This document shows positions 19,354-27,863 of a stretch of DNA of 64,000 bases, piece after piece. Origin of the DNA: Prescottella agglutinans. GTDB taxonomy: Bacteria; Actinomycetota; Actinomycetes; Mycobacteriales; Mycobacteriaceae. A program made the translations under genes and the position numbers. Under the pieces are notes generated by a model that was given only the letters and a program-made list of their open reading frames with translations, had not been told where the DNA came from and did no database searches. Each line of letters starts with the position of its first letter. Position 1 is the stretch's first letter. The stretch lies in contig NZ_RKLP01000004.1 of the NCBI RefSeq assembly GCF_004011865.1, forward strand, positions 248,001-312,000. Reading direction: 5' to 3'.

Positions 19354-20574
19354 ATGGAACGGACCTCGTGTTGCATCGTGGGTGGCGGCCCGGCGGGAAT
19401 GGTGCTCGGGCTGCTGCTGGCGCGGTGCGGCGTCCCGGTGACGGTGCTCGAGAAGCACGCGGACTTCCTCCGCGACTTCCGCGGCGACACCGTCCACCCG
19501 TCCACGCTCACCCTGCTGGACGAACTGGGCCTCGGTGAGCGGTTCGCGCGGCTCCCCCAACGACACGTCGTGTCGGTGCAACTTCCGGTCGGCCCGGGTG
19601 GCGCGGCGCTGACCGTCGGCCACATCGACGCGTTGCCGGTGAAGCACAACTACATCGCGATGGTCCCGCAGTGGGACCTGCTCGACCTACTGGCCGACGA
19701 GGCCCGCACCGAACCGACGTTCGAACTGCGGATGGACACCGAGGTGGTGTCGTTCCTCGCCGACGACGGACGGATCGGCGGTGTCCGGTATCGGACCGCC
19801 GACGGCCGCACCGGCACGCTGGGTGCGACGCTGACGGTGGCGTGCGACGGCCGCGGCTCGCTCGCCCGCGAACTGCCCGCGCTGCGGCTGCGCACGTTCC
19901 CGTGTCCGATGGACGCGTGGTGGTTCCGGCTGCCCCGCCGGCCCGAGGACCCGGCCGGGCTGGTCGGCAACGTCGGGGAACGATTCCTGTCCGCGATGAT
20001 CGACCGCGGCGACTACTGGCAGTGCGGCGCGATCATCCCCAAGGGGTCGGACGCCGAGCGACGCGCGGCCGGGCTGGATCGTTTCGCGAGCGAGTTCCTC
20101 GCCACCGCGCCGTGGATCGGTGACCGCGTGCACGCCCTGCAGTCGTGGGACCAGGTGAAGCTGCTCGACGTCCGGCTCGACCGGCTGCGGCGGTGGCACC
20201 TGCCGGGCCTGCTGTGCATCGGCGACGCCGCGCACGCGATGTCGCCGATCTTCGGCATCGGCATCAACCTGGCGGTGCAGGACGCCGTCGCGTCCGCCCG
20301 TCATCTCGCGAACCACCTTCCGTCCGAGGAAGTTCCGGAAAGGGTGCTGCGCCGGATACAGTTCCGGCGGTGGCCGACCGCCGCGGCCACGCAGGCGCTG
20401 CAGCGCCTCGCACACGACCGCGTCGTGTCCCCTGTCCTGGCGGGCACCTCTCAGGCCGAGGTGTCGACGGTGATGCGGCGGATCACCTCGACACCGGGCG
20501 TCTCACAGCTGCCCGCGTGGTTCTTCGCATTCGGCGCGCTGCGGGAGCGTCCGCCCGCCGCAGCGCGGCGCTGA
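19354..20574 (+). CDS. FAD-dependent oxidoreductase / monooxygenase (PF01494 type)
   Basis: The 406-aa flavoprotein has an N-terminal dinucleotide-binding motif CIVGGGPAGMVLGLLLARCG, an intermediate region with DGRGS (the usual DG motif), and the FAD-pyrophosphate motif GDAAHAMSPIFGIGINLAVQDA near residue 290. Such enzymes hydroxylate or oxidise aromatic and other small molecules using NAD(P)H. ATG at 19354 is preceded by GAGGAG. It converges on the FAAL/PKS cluster with only 6 nt between the stop codons, so it may be a tailoring enzyme for that product; this link rests only on proximity. Confidence 0.85.
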   Translation: MERTSCCIVGGGPAGMVLGLLLARCGVPVTVLEKHADFLRDFRGDTVHPSTLTLLDELGLGERFARLPQRHVVSVQLPVGPGGAALTVGHIDALPVKHNYIAMVPQWDLLDLLADEARTEPTFELRMDTEVVSFLADDGRIGGVRYRTADGRTGTLGATLTVACDGRGSLARELPALRLRTFPCPMDAWWFRLPRRPEDPAGLVGNVGERFLSAMIDRGDYWQCGAIIPKGSDAERRAAGLDRFASEFLATAPWIGDRVHALQSWDQVKLLDVRLDRLRRWHLPGLLCIGDAAHAMSPIFGIGINLAVQDAVASARHLANHLPSEEVPERVLRRIQFRRWPTAAATQALQRLAHDRVVSPVLAGTSQAEVSTVMRRITSTPGVSQLPAWFFAFGALRERPPAAARR

Positions 20575-20580
20575 CCGTTC

Positions 20581-21354
20581 TCATCCGACGCCCACCGGTC
20601 GATCCGCCGGACAGGCGCGCAGCGCGGACCGCAGCAGCCCCAGCAGTTCGCCCGGTGAGTCGTGGAGGTAGAAGTGGCCGCCGGGCAGGATCCGCACCTC
20701 ACGCAGATCGGTGGTGTGCCGGTCCCAGGCACGCAGATCCAGTTCGCCGACGAGGGGATCCGACTCGGCCCCGTAGACGTGCACGGGGCACTCGAGCGGG
20801 GGTGCGCCGCCGTCGCGGTGGCCTGCGCACAGCCTCAGGTCGTCGCGGACGACCGGGAGCGCCTGCGCCAGGCATTCCGGCCGGCCGAGAACCGGTTCGG
20901 GCAGGCCGCCGATCTCGACGAGCAGGCGGGCCAGGCCGGCGTCGTCCAGGTGCGCGACCGGCGGCACCGGCGCCGCCAGGTGCGGGGCCGAGTAAGCCGA
21001 CAGCAGCAACGCCCGCGGCAGCGGGTGCCCCGCCGCCCGCCGGCGACGCGCGAGCCCGTACGCGACGAGCGCGCCCATGCTGTGCCCGAAGAAGGCGTGC
21101 GGTACCGAAAGCGCCTCGGACAGCTCTGTTTCGAGGTCGTCCAGCAGCGCGTCCAGGTCGACGAACCGCGGATCGTCGGCGCGCCCGCCCCGCCCCGGCA
21201 GCTGCACCGGCCACACCGACACGTGCGGGGTCAACGCGCGCTGCCAGTCCCGGTAGACCGACGCCGCGCCGCCGGCGTGGGGAAAGCAGAAGAGGCGCAG
21301 CGGGGCGTCGGTGGCCGGTGGGTCGAGGTAGGGCGTGCATCCGATCGCGGTCAC
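20581..21354 (-). CDS. Type II thioesterase
   Basis: The 257-aa alpha/beta hydrolase is of the editing-thioesterase class found with PKS and NRPS systems. Motifs are LFCFPHAGGAAS near the start, the nucleophile FGHSMGALVAYG, PVHVYGAESDPLV, and the catalytic His in LPGGHFYLHD. Such enzymes free misloaded acyl groups from carrier proteins. The GTG at 21354 overlaps the stop of the megasynthase by 4 nt, so it is the last gene of the four-gene biosynthetic operon. Confidence 0.92.
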   Translation of the reverse strand: MTAIGCTPYLDPPATDAPLRLFCFPHAGGAASVYRDWQRALTPHVSVWPVQLPGRGGRADDPRFVDLDALLDDLETELSEALSVPHAFFGHSMGALVAYGLARRRRAAGHPLPRALLLSAYSAPHLAAPVPPVAHLDDAGLARLLVEIGGLPEPVLGRPECLAQALPVVRDDLRLCAGHRDGGAPPLECPVHVYGAESDPLVGELDLRAWDRHTTDLREVRILPGGHFYLHDSPGELLGLLRSALRACPADRPVGVG

Positions 21355-24300
21355 GCCACCACCGCCTCCGACCGGAGCAACGCAAGTTCCTCGGCGGTCA
21401 CCCGCACCGCGTGGCGGATCTGCTCCTCGGTGTGGCACGAGGTCACGAAGAAGCGCAGCCGGGCCAGGTCCTCGGGCACGGCCGGGTACAGGATCGGATT
21501 GACGTTGATGCCGCGGCGCAGAAGGGCGTTCGAGAGCCTGAGCGTCCGGACCGAGTCGCCGACGATGCACGGGACGACCGGGGTGTCGTGGCTGTCGCCG
21601 GTGTCGATCCCGGCCTCGATTGCCGACCGCAGGAACAGCTCCGAATTGCGGCGCAGCCTGGTCAGGGTGGCGGGCTCGGCCCGCAACTGCCGGATCGCGG
21701 CCAGCGACGCCGCCGCGTTCGGCGGCGTGATCCCCACGCTGTAGACGAAACCCGGGGTCGTGTACTTGAGGAACCGGATCAGGTCGCGGCTGCCCGCGAC
21801 ATACCCACCGCATCCGGCCAGCGCCTTCGACATCGTGCCCGACCACAGGTCGACGTCCCGGCGGTCGACGCCGAAGTGCTCACCGATCCCGCCGCCCCGC
21901 TCGCCCAGGACCCCGATACTGTGCGCCTCGTCGATCATCAGCAGCGCACGGTGCTTCTGCTTGACCGCGATCACGGCCGGCAGGTCGGCGATGTCGCCGT
22001 CCTGGCTGTAGACGCCCTCGACGACGATGAGCACCCGCCGGTACAGGTGCCGGATGTCGGTGAGGATCGCGTCGAGGGCGACGGGGTCGTTGTGCGGAAA
22101 CGGTCTACGGGTGGCACCGGAGAGCTTGCAGCCCTGCAGGATGCTGTCGTGAGCGAGGCTGTCGTGGACGACCAGATCGCCGGGTCCGAGCAGGTGCCCG
22201 ATCACCGTCACGTTGGTGGCGTGCCCGCTCACCAGGGTGAGGGCGTCCTCGGTGCCGACCAGTTCGGCGAGCTCGATCTCGAGTTCGCGGTGCACGGGCT
22301 TCTCCCCGGACAGCAGCCGGCTCGCCGAGCACGAGCTGCCGTACCGGGCGGCCGCGTCCTGGACGGCGGACACGACCGCGAGGTGGCCGGACATGCCGAG
22401 GTAGTTGTAGCTGGAGAAGTTGACCACCTCCTGCCCGTCGATCACCGAGGTGTCCCGGGTGACGCCGTCGTTGGTGAGGAAGTACGGGTTGGTGACGCCC
22501 AGTGCCTCGCACCCGCGGAGCCGGTCGGCGAGCGCCTGGACCTCCGGGAACCGGTCGATGCGGTAGTTCTCCGCGGGGATCGGTTCGGCGGCAACAGGAT
22601 CGGCGGGTGCCGACACCGGCGGCGGCGCGGGTGTCGTCGGCGCCGGCGCCGGGTCGTCGGCGCCGAGGTGCCCGCGGATCCGGTCGATCAGCGCGCCCAC
22701 GGTGCCGGTCGGCCCGAACCAGGCCGGGTCGGGTGCCAGCCCCGGGAACGCGGCGGCGAGGCCCGCGCACAGATCGGTGGTCATGATCGAGTCGAAGCCG
22801 AGGTCGCCGCACAGGGTCTGGGTGCTCCGCACCGCCTCGGCCGGATAGCCGCTGACACGGGCGGTCTCGCGCCGGACGGCCGCGGCGACCGCCTCCCGAT
22901 CCGCGACGGGCTCGGCGGACGGCCGGGCGGCCCGCGGCACCGACGTCGGGGTGGCCGGAGCCGACGTCTCGGGGGCGGCGGCGGGGCGGGTCCCGAGGTG
23001 GGCCGCGAGGACCGCGGCCTGCTCGCGGAAGAGGGCGATCAGGTTGTCCATGGTGGGTGTCCCGGTCGGGTCGGTGGTGGTCACGGCGGGCGCCGGGACG
23101 GCCGCCGGTTCGGCCTCGGAATCGGCGGGGGTCGTCCAGAAGCGCTGGGTGGTGTCGAACGCGTAGCCGCCGAGGCGGCGCCGCACCCGCTGCCCCGGCT
23201 CGTACAGCGCGTCCCAGTTCGGGTCGAGGCCGTCGCGGTACAGCGCGGCGACGACGTCGGCCAACTCCCGGCCGGTGGCGTCCGGCCCCGGGCACGGTGT
23301 CAGGACGGTCGTCCCGGCCCGGATGCGCGCGACCAGCGGCCCGAGGACCCGCGTCGGCCCGACCTCGACCAGGTGGGTCGGCTCCGTTGCCAGCCCCGCG
23401 TCCACCGCGTCGGCGAATCGCACTGTCGCACGGATGTGTTCGGTCCAGTAGTCGGCGTCCATCGGTTCGTCGACCGCCAGCAGGCGTCCGCGCACGGTCG
23501 AGTACACCGGGATGCGCGGCGCCTCGAACGAACAGGAGGCCGCGACCTCGGCGAACGCATCCAGGATCGGCTCCATCAGCGGCGAGTGGAACGCGTGCGA
23601 CACCGCGAGCCGGCGGGCCCGGAGCCCACGCCCGGCCAGTGCCGCCTCGATCCGTTCCAGCACCGCGGTCTCGCCCGAGACCACCAGTTCACGCGGCCCG
23701 TTGACCGCGGCGATCGACACCCGGGGTTCCCCGTCCAGCAGGTCGGCGACCTCGTCGACGCTCGCGCGGACCGCGAGCATCGCACCGTCGGCCGGCAGCG
23801 ACCGCATGAGCCGCCCGCGCGCCACGACCAGCCGGCACGCGTCCGCGACGCTCATGACCTCGGCGAGCGCCGCGGCCGCGTACTCGCCCACGCTGTGCCC
23901 GATCAGCCAGCCGGGTTCGACACCGGCCGCCAGCAGTGCCCGGGCGAGCGCGTACTCGACGGCGAAGATCGCCGGTTGCGCGTGCTCGGTCCGATCGATG
24001 TCACTACTCGACAGCAGATCCCGCACCGAGCGACCGAGGTGCGGAGCCATCCGGCGGTCCACCTCCCCGAGGGCCTCCCGGAAGTCGGTCGAGGCGCCCC
24101 GCAGCGCCGCACCCATCCCCGGGTATTGCGAGCCCTGGCCGGCGAACAGCCATCCGGTGCCGATCGGCGCCGCGACGCCGGTCGCGGCCGCGAACCGCTG
24201 CTCGTCCGAGGACATGTCGCGCAGCGCGGCGACGACGCTGTCGCGGTCGCCGGCCGGCACCGCCAGACGGTGGCGGCCCGACGCCTCGATCACGTTGCTG

Positions 24301-25712
24301 GACCAGCACAGCTGCGACAGTTGATCGGCGGGCCGCTCGGCGATCCACTCGGCGACCCGCAAGGCATTGCGCTGCAGCCCCTCTCGGCTCGACGAGGACA
24401 CCGTCAGCACACCGCTCCCGGGGGCGCCGGGCGCATCCGGGCGCTCCGGCGCGGTCGCGAGCACCATGTGGGCATTGGTGCCGCCGATCCCGAAGCTGCT
24501 GACCGCACCGTGCGCCGTGCCGGCGGGGAGTTCCATCGGCTCGGCGAGCAGCGCGAGACCGTGGTCGGCCAGGCGCAGTCGGACGTTCTCCTGGTCGGCG
24601 TAGCGGCTCGGCGGCACGATCCGCTTCCTGAGGCTCAGCGCCACCTTGATCAGCCCGGCCATACCCGCCGCGCCCTCGGTGTGGCCGAGATTGCCCTTGA
24701 TCGAACCGATCCCGCACGGCCGCCGCCGCGGGACGGCGTGGACCTGGCCGAGCGCCTTGGTCTCGATCATGTCGCCGAGCACGGTCCCGGTGCCGTGCGC
24801 CTCGAGGAAGTCGATCTGCGCCGGGTCGACGCCGGCCCGGCGGTACGCCTGCTCGACCACCCGCTGCTGGGCCCAGCGGTTGGGCGCGGTGATCCCGTTG
24901 CTGCGGCCGTCCGAGTTCACCGCGCTGCCGGTGATGACCGCATGGATCGGAAGCCCCTCCGCCACGGCGTCGTCGAGCCTGCGCAGGACCGCCACCGCGA
25001 CGCCCTCGCCGCGTCCGATGCCGTCCGCGTTGCCGCTGAACGGCTTGCACCGTCCGTCCGGCGCCGACAGCCCGGCCTGCGTGTAGAAGATGTTGAGGGT
25101 CGGGGTGAGCGCGATGTTGACGCCCCCGGCCAGCGCCTGGTCACACTCGCCGTCCCGCAGCGCCGAGCACGCCTGGTGGACTGCGACGAGCGAGGACGAG
25201 CAGGCGGTGTCGATCGCGACGCTCGGGCCGTGCAGGTCCAGCTGGTACGAGATCCGGTTCGCGGTCATGAAGTAGCCGTTGCCGGCGGCGAGCTGCGGCG
25301 TGATCCGGCGCGGGTCCCGCACGCGCAGGTGCGCCCACTCGTTCGCCATCACCCCGATGAACACCCCGGTGTCCGAGCCCGCCTGGGCCCGCGGGTCCAC
25401 GGCGGCGTCCTCGAACGCGCGCCACGCGGACTGCAGCAGCAGGCGCTGCTGCGGATCCATCGCCGCCGCCTCCCGCGGGGCGATGCCGAAGAACTCTGCG
25501 TCGAACGCGTCGGCGTCGGACACGAATCCGCCGGTCCGGTTGTTGACGGTGCCGGCGCCGCCGGTTGGGTCGTAGATCTCGTCGGCCCGCCACCGCTGTT
25601 CGGGCACCTCGGTGACGCCGTCGGCGCCGGCGGTCAGCAGCGTCCACAGCGCGTCCGGGTCGGGCGCCTGCGGGAACCGGCAGTCGATCCCGACGACCGC
25701 GATGGCGGTCAT
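21351..25712 (-). CDS. Polyketide synthase fused to alpha-oxoamine synthase (KS-AT-ACP-OAS)
   Basis: The 1453-aa protein has four domains. KS is at residues about 3-425, with the active-site Cys171 in DTACSSSL, His306 in EAHGTGT and His344 in GNLGHTEG. AT is at about 520-840, with Ser607 in GHSVGE and a HAFHS motif that predicts malonyl-CoA. ACP is at about 945-1015, with Ser975 in LGFDS. A PLP-dependent alpha-oxoamine synthase domain is at about 1050-1453, with DEAHS and the Schiff-base Lys1296 in TMSKAL. There is no KR, DH or ER, so the beta-ketone is kept. The last domain should release the chain by decarboxylative condensation with an amino acid. This arrangement equals the C-terminal two thirds of RedL from prodiginine biosynthesis. 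ATG at 25712 overlaps the ACP stop. Product and amino acid are unknown. Confidence 0.93.
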   Translation of the reverse strand: MTAIAVVGIDCRFPQAPDPDALWTLLTAGADGVTEVPEQRWRADEIYDPTGGAGTVNNRTGGFVSDADAFDAEFFGIAPREAAAMDPQQRLLLQSAWRAFEDAAVDPRAQAGSDTGVFIGVMANEWAHLRVRDPRRITPQLAAGNGYFMTANRISYQLDLHGPSVAIDTACSSSLVAVHQACSALRDGECDQALAGGVNIALTPTLNIFYTQAGLSAPDGRCKPFSGNADGIGRGEGVAVAVLRRLDDAVAEGLPIHAVITGSAVNSDGRSNGITAPNRWAQQRVVEQAYRRAGVDPAQIDFLEAHGTGTVLGDMIETKALGQVHAVPRRRPCGIGSIKGNLGHTEGAAGMAGLIKVALSLRKRIVPPSRYADQENVRLRLADHGLALLAEPMELPAGTAHGAVSSFGIGGTNAHMVLATAPERPDAPGAPGSGVLTVSSSSREGLQRNALRVAEWIAERPADQLSQLCWSSNVIEASGRHRLAVPAGDRDSVVAALRDMSSDEQRFAAATGVAAPIGTGWLFAGQGSQYPGMGAALRGASTDFREALGEVDRRMAPHLGRSVRDLLSSSDIDRTEHAQPAIFAVEYALARALLAAGVEPGWLIGHSVGEYAAAALAEVMSVADACRLVVARGRLMRSLPADGAMLAVRASVDEVADLLDGEPRVSIAAVNGPRELVVSGETAVLERIEAALAGRGLRARRLAVSHAFHSPLMEPILDAFAEVAASCSFEAPRIPVYSTVRGRLLAVDEPMDADYWTEHIRATVRFADAVDAGLATEPTHLVEVGPTRVLGPLVARIRAGTTVLTPCPGPDATGRELADVVAALYRDGLDPNWDALYEPGQRVRRRLGGYAFDTTQRFWTTPADSEAEPAAVPAPAVTTTDPTGTPTMDNLIALFREQAAVLAAHLGTRPAAAPETSAPATPTSVPRAARPSAEPVADREAVAAAVRRETARVSGYPAEAVRSTQTLCGDLGFDSIMTTDLCAGLAAAFPGLAPDPAWFGPTGTVGALIDRIRGHLGADDPAPAPTTPAPPPVSAPADPVAAEPIPAENYRIDRFPEVQALADRLRGCEALGVTNPYFLTNDGVTRDTSVIDGQEVVNFSSYNYLGMSGHLAVVSAVQDAAARYGSSCSASRLLSGEKPVHRELEIELAELVGTEDALTLVSGHATNVTVIGHLLGPGDLVVHDSLAHDSILQGCKLSGATRRPFPHNDPVALDAILTDIRHLYRRVLIVVEGVYSQDGDIADLPAVIAVKQKHRALLMIDEAHSIGVLGERGGGIGEHFGVDRRDVDLWSGTMSKALAGCGGYVAGSRDLIRFLKYTTPGFVYSVGITPPNAAASLAAIRQLRAEPATLTRLRRNSELFLRSAIEAGIDTGDSHDTPVVPCIVGDSVRTLRLSNALLRRGINVNPILYPAVPEDLARLRFFVTSCHTEEQIRHAVRVTAEELALLRSEAVVA

Positions 25713-25981
25713 CGCCGCCCCTCGTCCTCGGCGACGATCCGGCCGGCGACGAACCCGGCGATCTCGGCGATGGTCGGGTAGTCGTAGACCAGGATGGGAT
25801 CGGCCTCGATGCGCCAGCGCTGCTCGATGTCGCCGCAGAGACCGACGGCGGACACCGAGTCCAGACCGAGTTCGGCGAGCGGCATCGCCGGATCGATCTC
25901 GGTCGCAGGGACGTCGAGGTGGCTCGCGACCTGGCCGCTGAGCCAGCGGGCGATCTGCGTGCGTATAGCGGTGCTGTCCAT
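25709..25981 (-). CDS. Acyl carrier protein
   Basis: This 90-aa free-standing carrier protein has the phosphopantetheine site in LAELGLDSVSA at about residue 41. It lies between the acyl-AMP ligase and the megasynthase and probably receives the activated fatty acid before transfer to the KS. The ATG at 25981 has GAAGGA upstream; the gap to the ligase gene is 30 nt. Confidence 0.92.
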   Translation of the reverse strand: MDSTAIRTQIARWLSGQVASHLDVPATEIDPAMPLAELGLDSVSAVGLCGDIEQRWRIEADPILVYDYPTIAEIAGFVAGRIVAEDEGRR

Positions 25982-26011
25982 GGGTGAGTCCTTCTCGTCT
26001 CGTGGCTGTCG

Positions 26012-27739
26012 CTACCGGGCCCGAAGCCGCTGCACCGACGGGTCGACGCACTCGTGTAAAGCGCGAATCCGGTTCTCCAGAAATGATTTCCGCATCGATC
26101 GACGCTGCACCTTGCCGCTGGTGGTGCGGTGGATTCCGCGTCGCTCGACGAGCACCACCTCGGGGGCGGGCAGATCGAAGGCGCGGGCCACCGCCGCCCG
26201 GACCCGGGCGGTCAACTCCTCCAGCGCGAGGCCGTCCAGCAGGGTGTCCCGCACGCCCTGGATCACCACCAGGCGTTCACGGTGGCCGCAGTCGACGGAC
26301 ACCGCCACCCCGGCCGTCCCGGCCAGCGCCGGATGCACCTGCCCCACCACGTCCTCGATGTCCTGCGGATACAGGTTGCGGCCGTTGACGATCACCAGGT
26401 CGTCGAGCCTCCCGGTCACGAACAGGTGCCCGCGGTTCGTCAGCCCCAGGTCGCCGGTGCGCAGGAACGGGCCGGACCCGTGGGCCCGGGCGTCGAACCG
26501 CGCCGCGGTTTCCCGCGCGTTCCCGAAGTACCCGACCGCGACACTGCGCCCGCGGACCCAGATCTCGCCGACTCGATTGTCGGGCAAGACTTCTCCGGTG
26601 TCCGGATCGACGACGAGGACCTCGGCGTTCCGCGGCGTCCCGCTGCTGACCAACCGCACCGCCCCGCGGTCGCCGGCCGGTACGGCGCGGTGCCGTTCGA
26701 GTTGGACCGGGTCGACGTCCAGGCAGCGCGGCGCAGAGCCGACCGGGTGGGCGGTCACCATCAGCGTCGCCTCCGCCATGCCGTAGGCCGTGACGAGGGT
26801 TTCCGCCCGGAACCCGACCGCGCCGAAACGGTCGACCATCGCGGTCAGGGTGCGGGGCCGGATCGGCTCCGCACCGTTGAGCGCCACCCGCAACGACGAC
26901 AGGTCGAGCGCGGCCGCCTCGGATTCGGTCACGCGGCGGACGATCAGGTCGTACGCGAAGTTCGGTGCCACCGTGAACTCGGCACGGTGACGCGAGACGA
27001 GTTCGAGCCAGCGCACGGGTCGCTTGAGGAACGCCATCGGCGACATGAAGGCGAGGTTCGCGCCCGAGAACAGGGGCTGCAGCAACCCGACCAGTCCCAT
27101 GTCGTGGAAGTGCGGCAGCCACTGCACGCTCGTCGCGCCGTCGTGGGCGCCGAGCACCTCGGCGATCGTCGCCTCGTTGTGCATCAGATTGGCGTGGGTG
27201 ACGATCACGCCCTTCGGGCTGCCGGTGGAACCCGACGTGTACTGCAGATACGCCACCGTGCCGCCGTCGATCCGCGGCATCCGCCAGTCGTTCTCGTCAC
27301 CGAGGTCGGCGTGGGTGGCCGCCACGGTCACCGTGGCCGGGCAATCGCTGTCGCGGATCCACTCCTCGACGGTGTGCGCGAGCGCCGGCGCGGTGAGCAC
27401 CAGACGCGACCCCGAGTCGACGAGGATGCCCGCCACGCGCTGGGTGCCCTGCGCACCGTGTGGCACCGGGGCGGGCACCGCGACGACGCCCGCGTACAGG
27501 CATCCGAGGAGAGCCGGGAGGAAGTCGGCGCTGTCCGGGTACAGGAGCAGCACCGGCCGATTCGTCTCGGGCCGCGTGGACAGCCACGCGGCGATCGCGC
27601 GGGCCTGGCGGTCGAGCTCCCGACAGGTGACGGTCTCGGCGGCGAGGTCGAGGCCGACGTCCCGGTAGTAGGTGCAGGATCGCGCGTCCCCGTAGGCCGC
27701 GGCCCGGGCGCGGAAATGGGCGACGAAGGTGGCGTGCAC
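26012..27739 (-). CDS. Fatty acyl-AMP ligase (FAAL-type)
   Basis: The 575-aa adenylate-forming enzyme shows YLQYTSGSTGSPKGV, the FAAL-like WLPHFHDMGLVG, ALNGAEPIRPRTL, AYGMAEATL, and the C-terminal RTGDLG...GRLDDLVIVNGRNLYPQDIE. The final catalytic Lys region reads HRTTSGKVQRRSM. It should adenylate a fatty acid and load it on the adjacent ACP. The GTG at 27739 has GGAGAAAGAG upstream; a longer start at 27802 would add an atypical N-terminus. It is the first gene of the operon, so the promoter must be in 27740-27863. Confidence 0.92.
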   Translation of the reverse strand: MHATFVAHFRARAAAYGDARSCTYYRDVGLDLAAETVTCRELDRQARAIAAWLSTRPETNRPVLLLYPDSADFLPALLGCLYAGVVAVPAPVPHGAQGTQRVAGILVDSGSRLVLTAPALAHTVEEWIRDSDCPATVTVAATHADLGDENDWRMPRIDGGTVAYLQYTSGSTGSPKGVIVTHANLMHNEATIAEVLGAHDGATSVQWLPHFHDMGLVGLLQPLFSGANLAFMSPMAFLKRPVRWLELVSRHRAEFTVAPNFAYDLIVRRVTESEAAALDLSSLRVALNGAEPIRPRTLTAMVDRFGAVGFRAETLVTAYGMAEATLMVTAHPVGSAPRCLDVDPVQLERHRAVPAGDRGAVRLVSSGTPRNAEVLVVDPDTGEVLPDNRVGEIWVRGRSVAVGYFGNARETAARFDARAHGSGPFLRTGDLGLTNRGHLFVTGRLDDLVIVNGRNLYPQDIEDVVGQVHPALAGTAGVAVSVDCGHRERLVVIQGVRDTLLDGLALEELTARVRAAVARAFDLPAPEVVLVERRGIHRTTSGKVQRRSMRKSFLENRIRALHECVDPSVQRLRAR

Positions 27740-27863
27740 GGCGACTCTTTCTCCGTGGGAGGGCGTGGGCGCTTCCGGCTCCACGCGATGAACGCCTTCC
27801 ACCCTCCGCGACGGGCGAGTCGGTCACCACCGACCCTGGGTGTGGACAGTGCCCACCTCAGGC

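Noticed and set aside
20145-25781. A very long plus-strand open frame (1878 codons) opposite the megasynthase
   Set aside because: It is antisense to the PKS-OAS gene with its clear KS, AT, ACP and OAS motifs; long open frames on the opposite strand are a common result of high GC and codon bias.
27803-27863. A GTCGGT-CACC-ACCGAC hairpin between pnkp and the FAAL gene
   Set aside because: A six-pair stem without flanking support is expected by chance in this GC-rich sequence.
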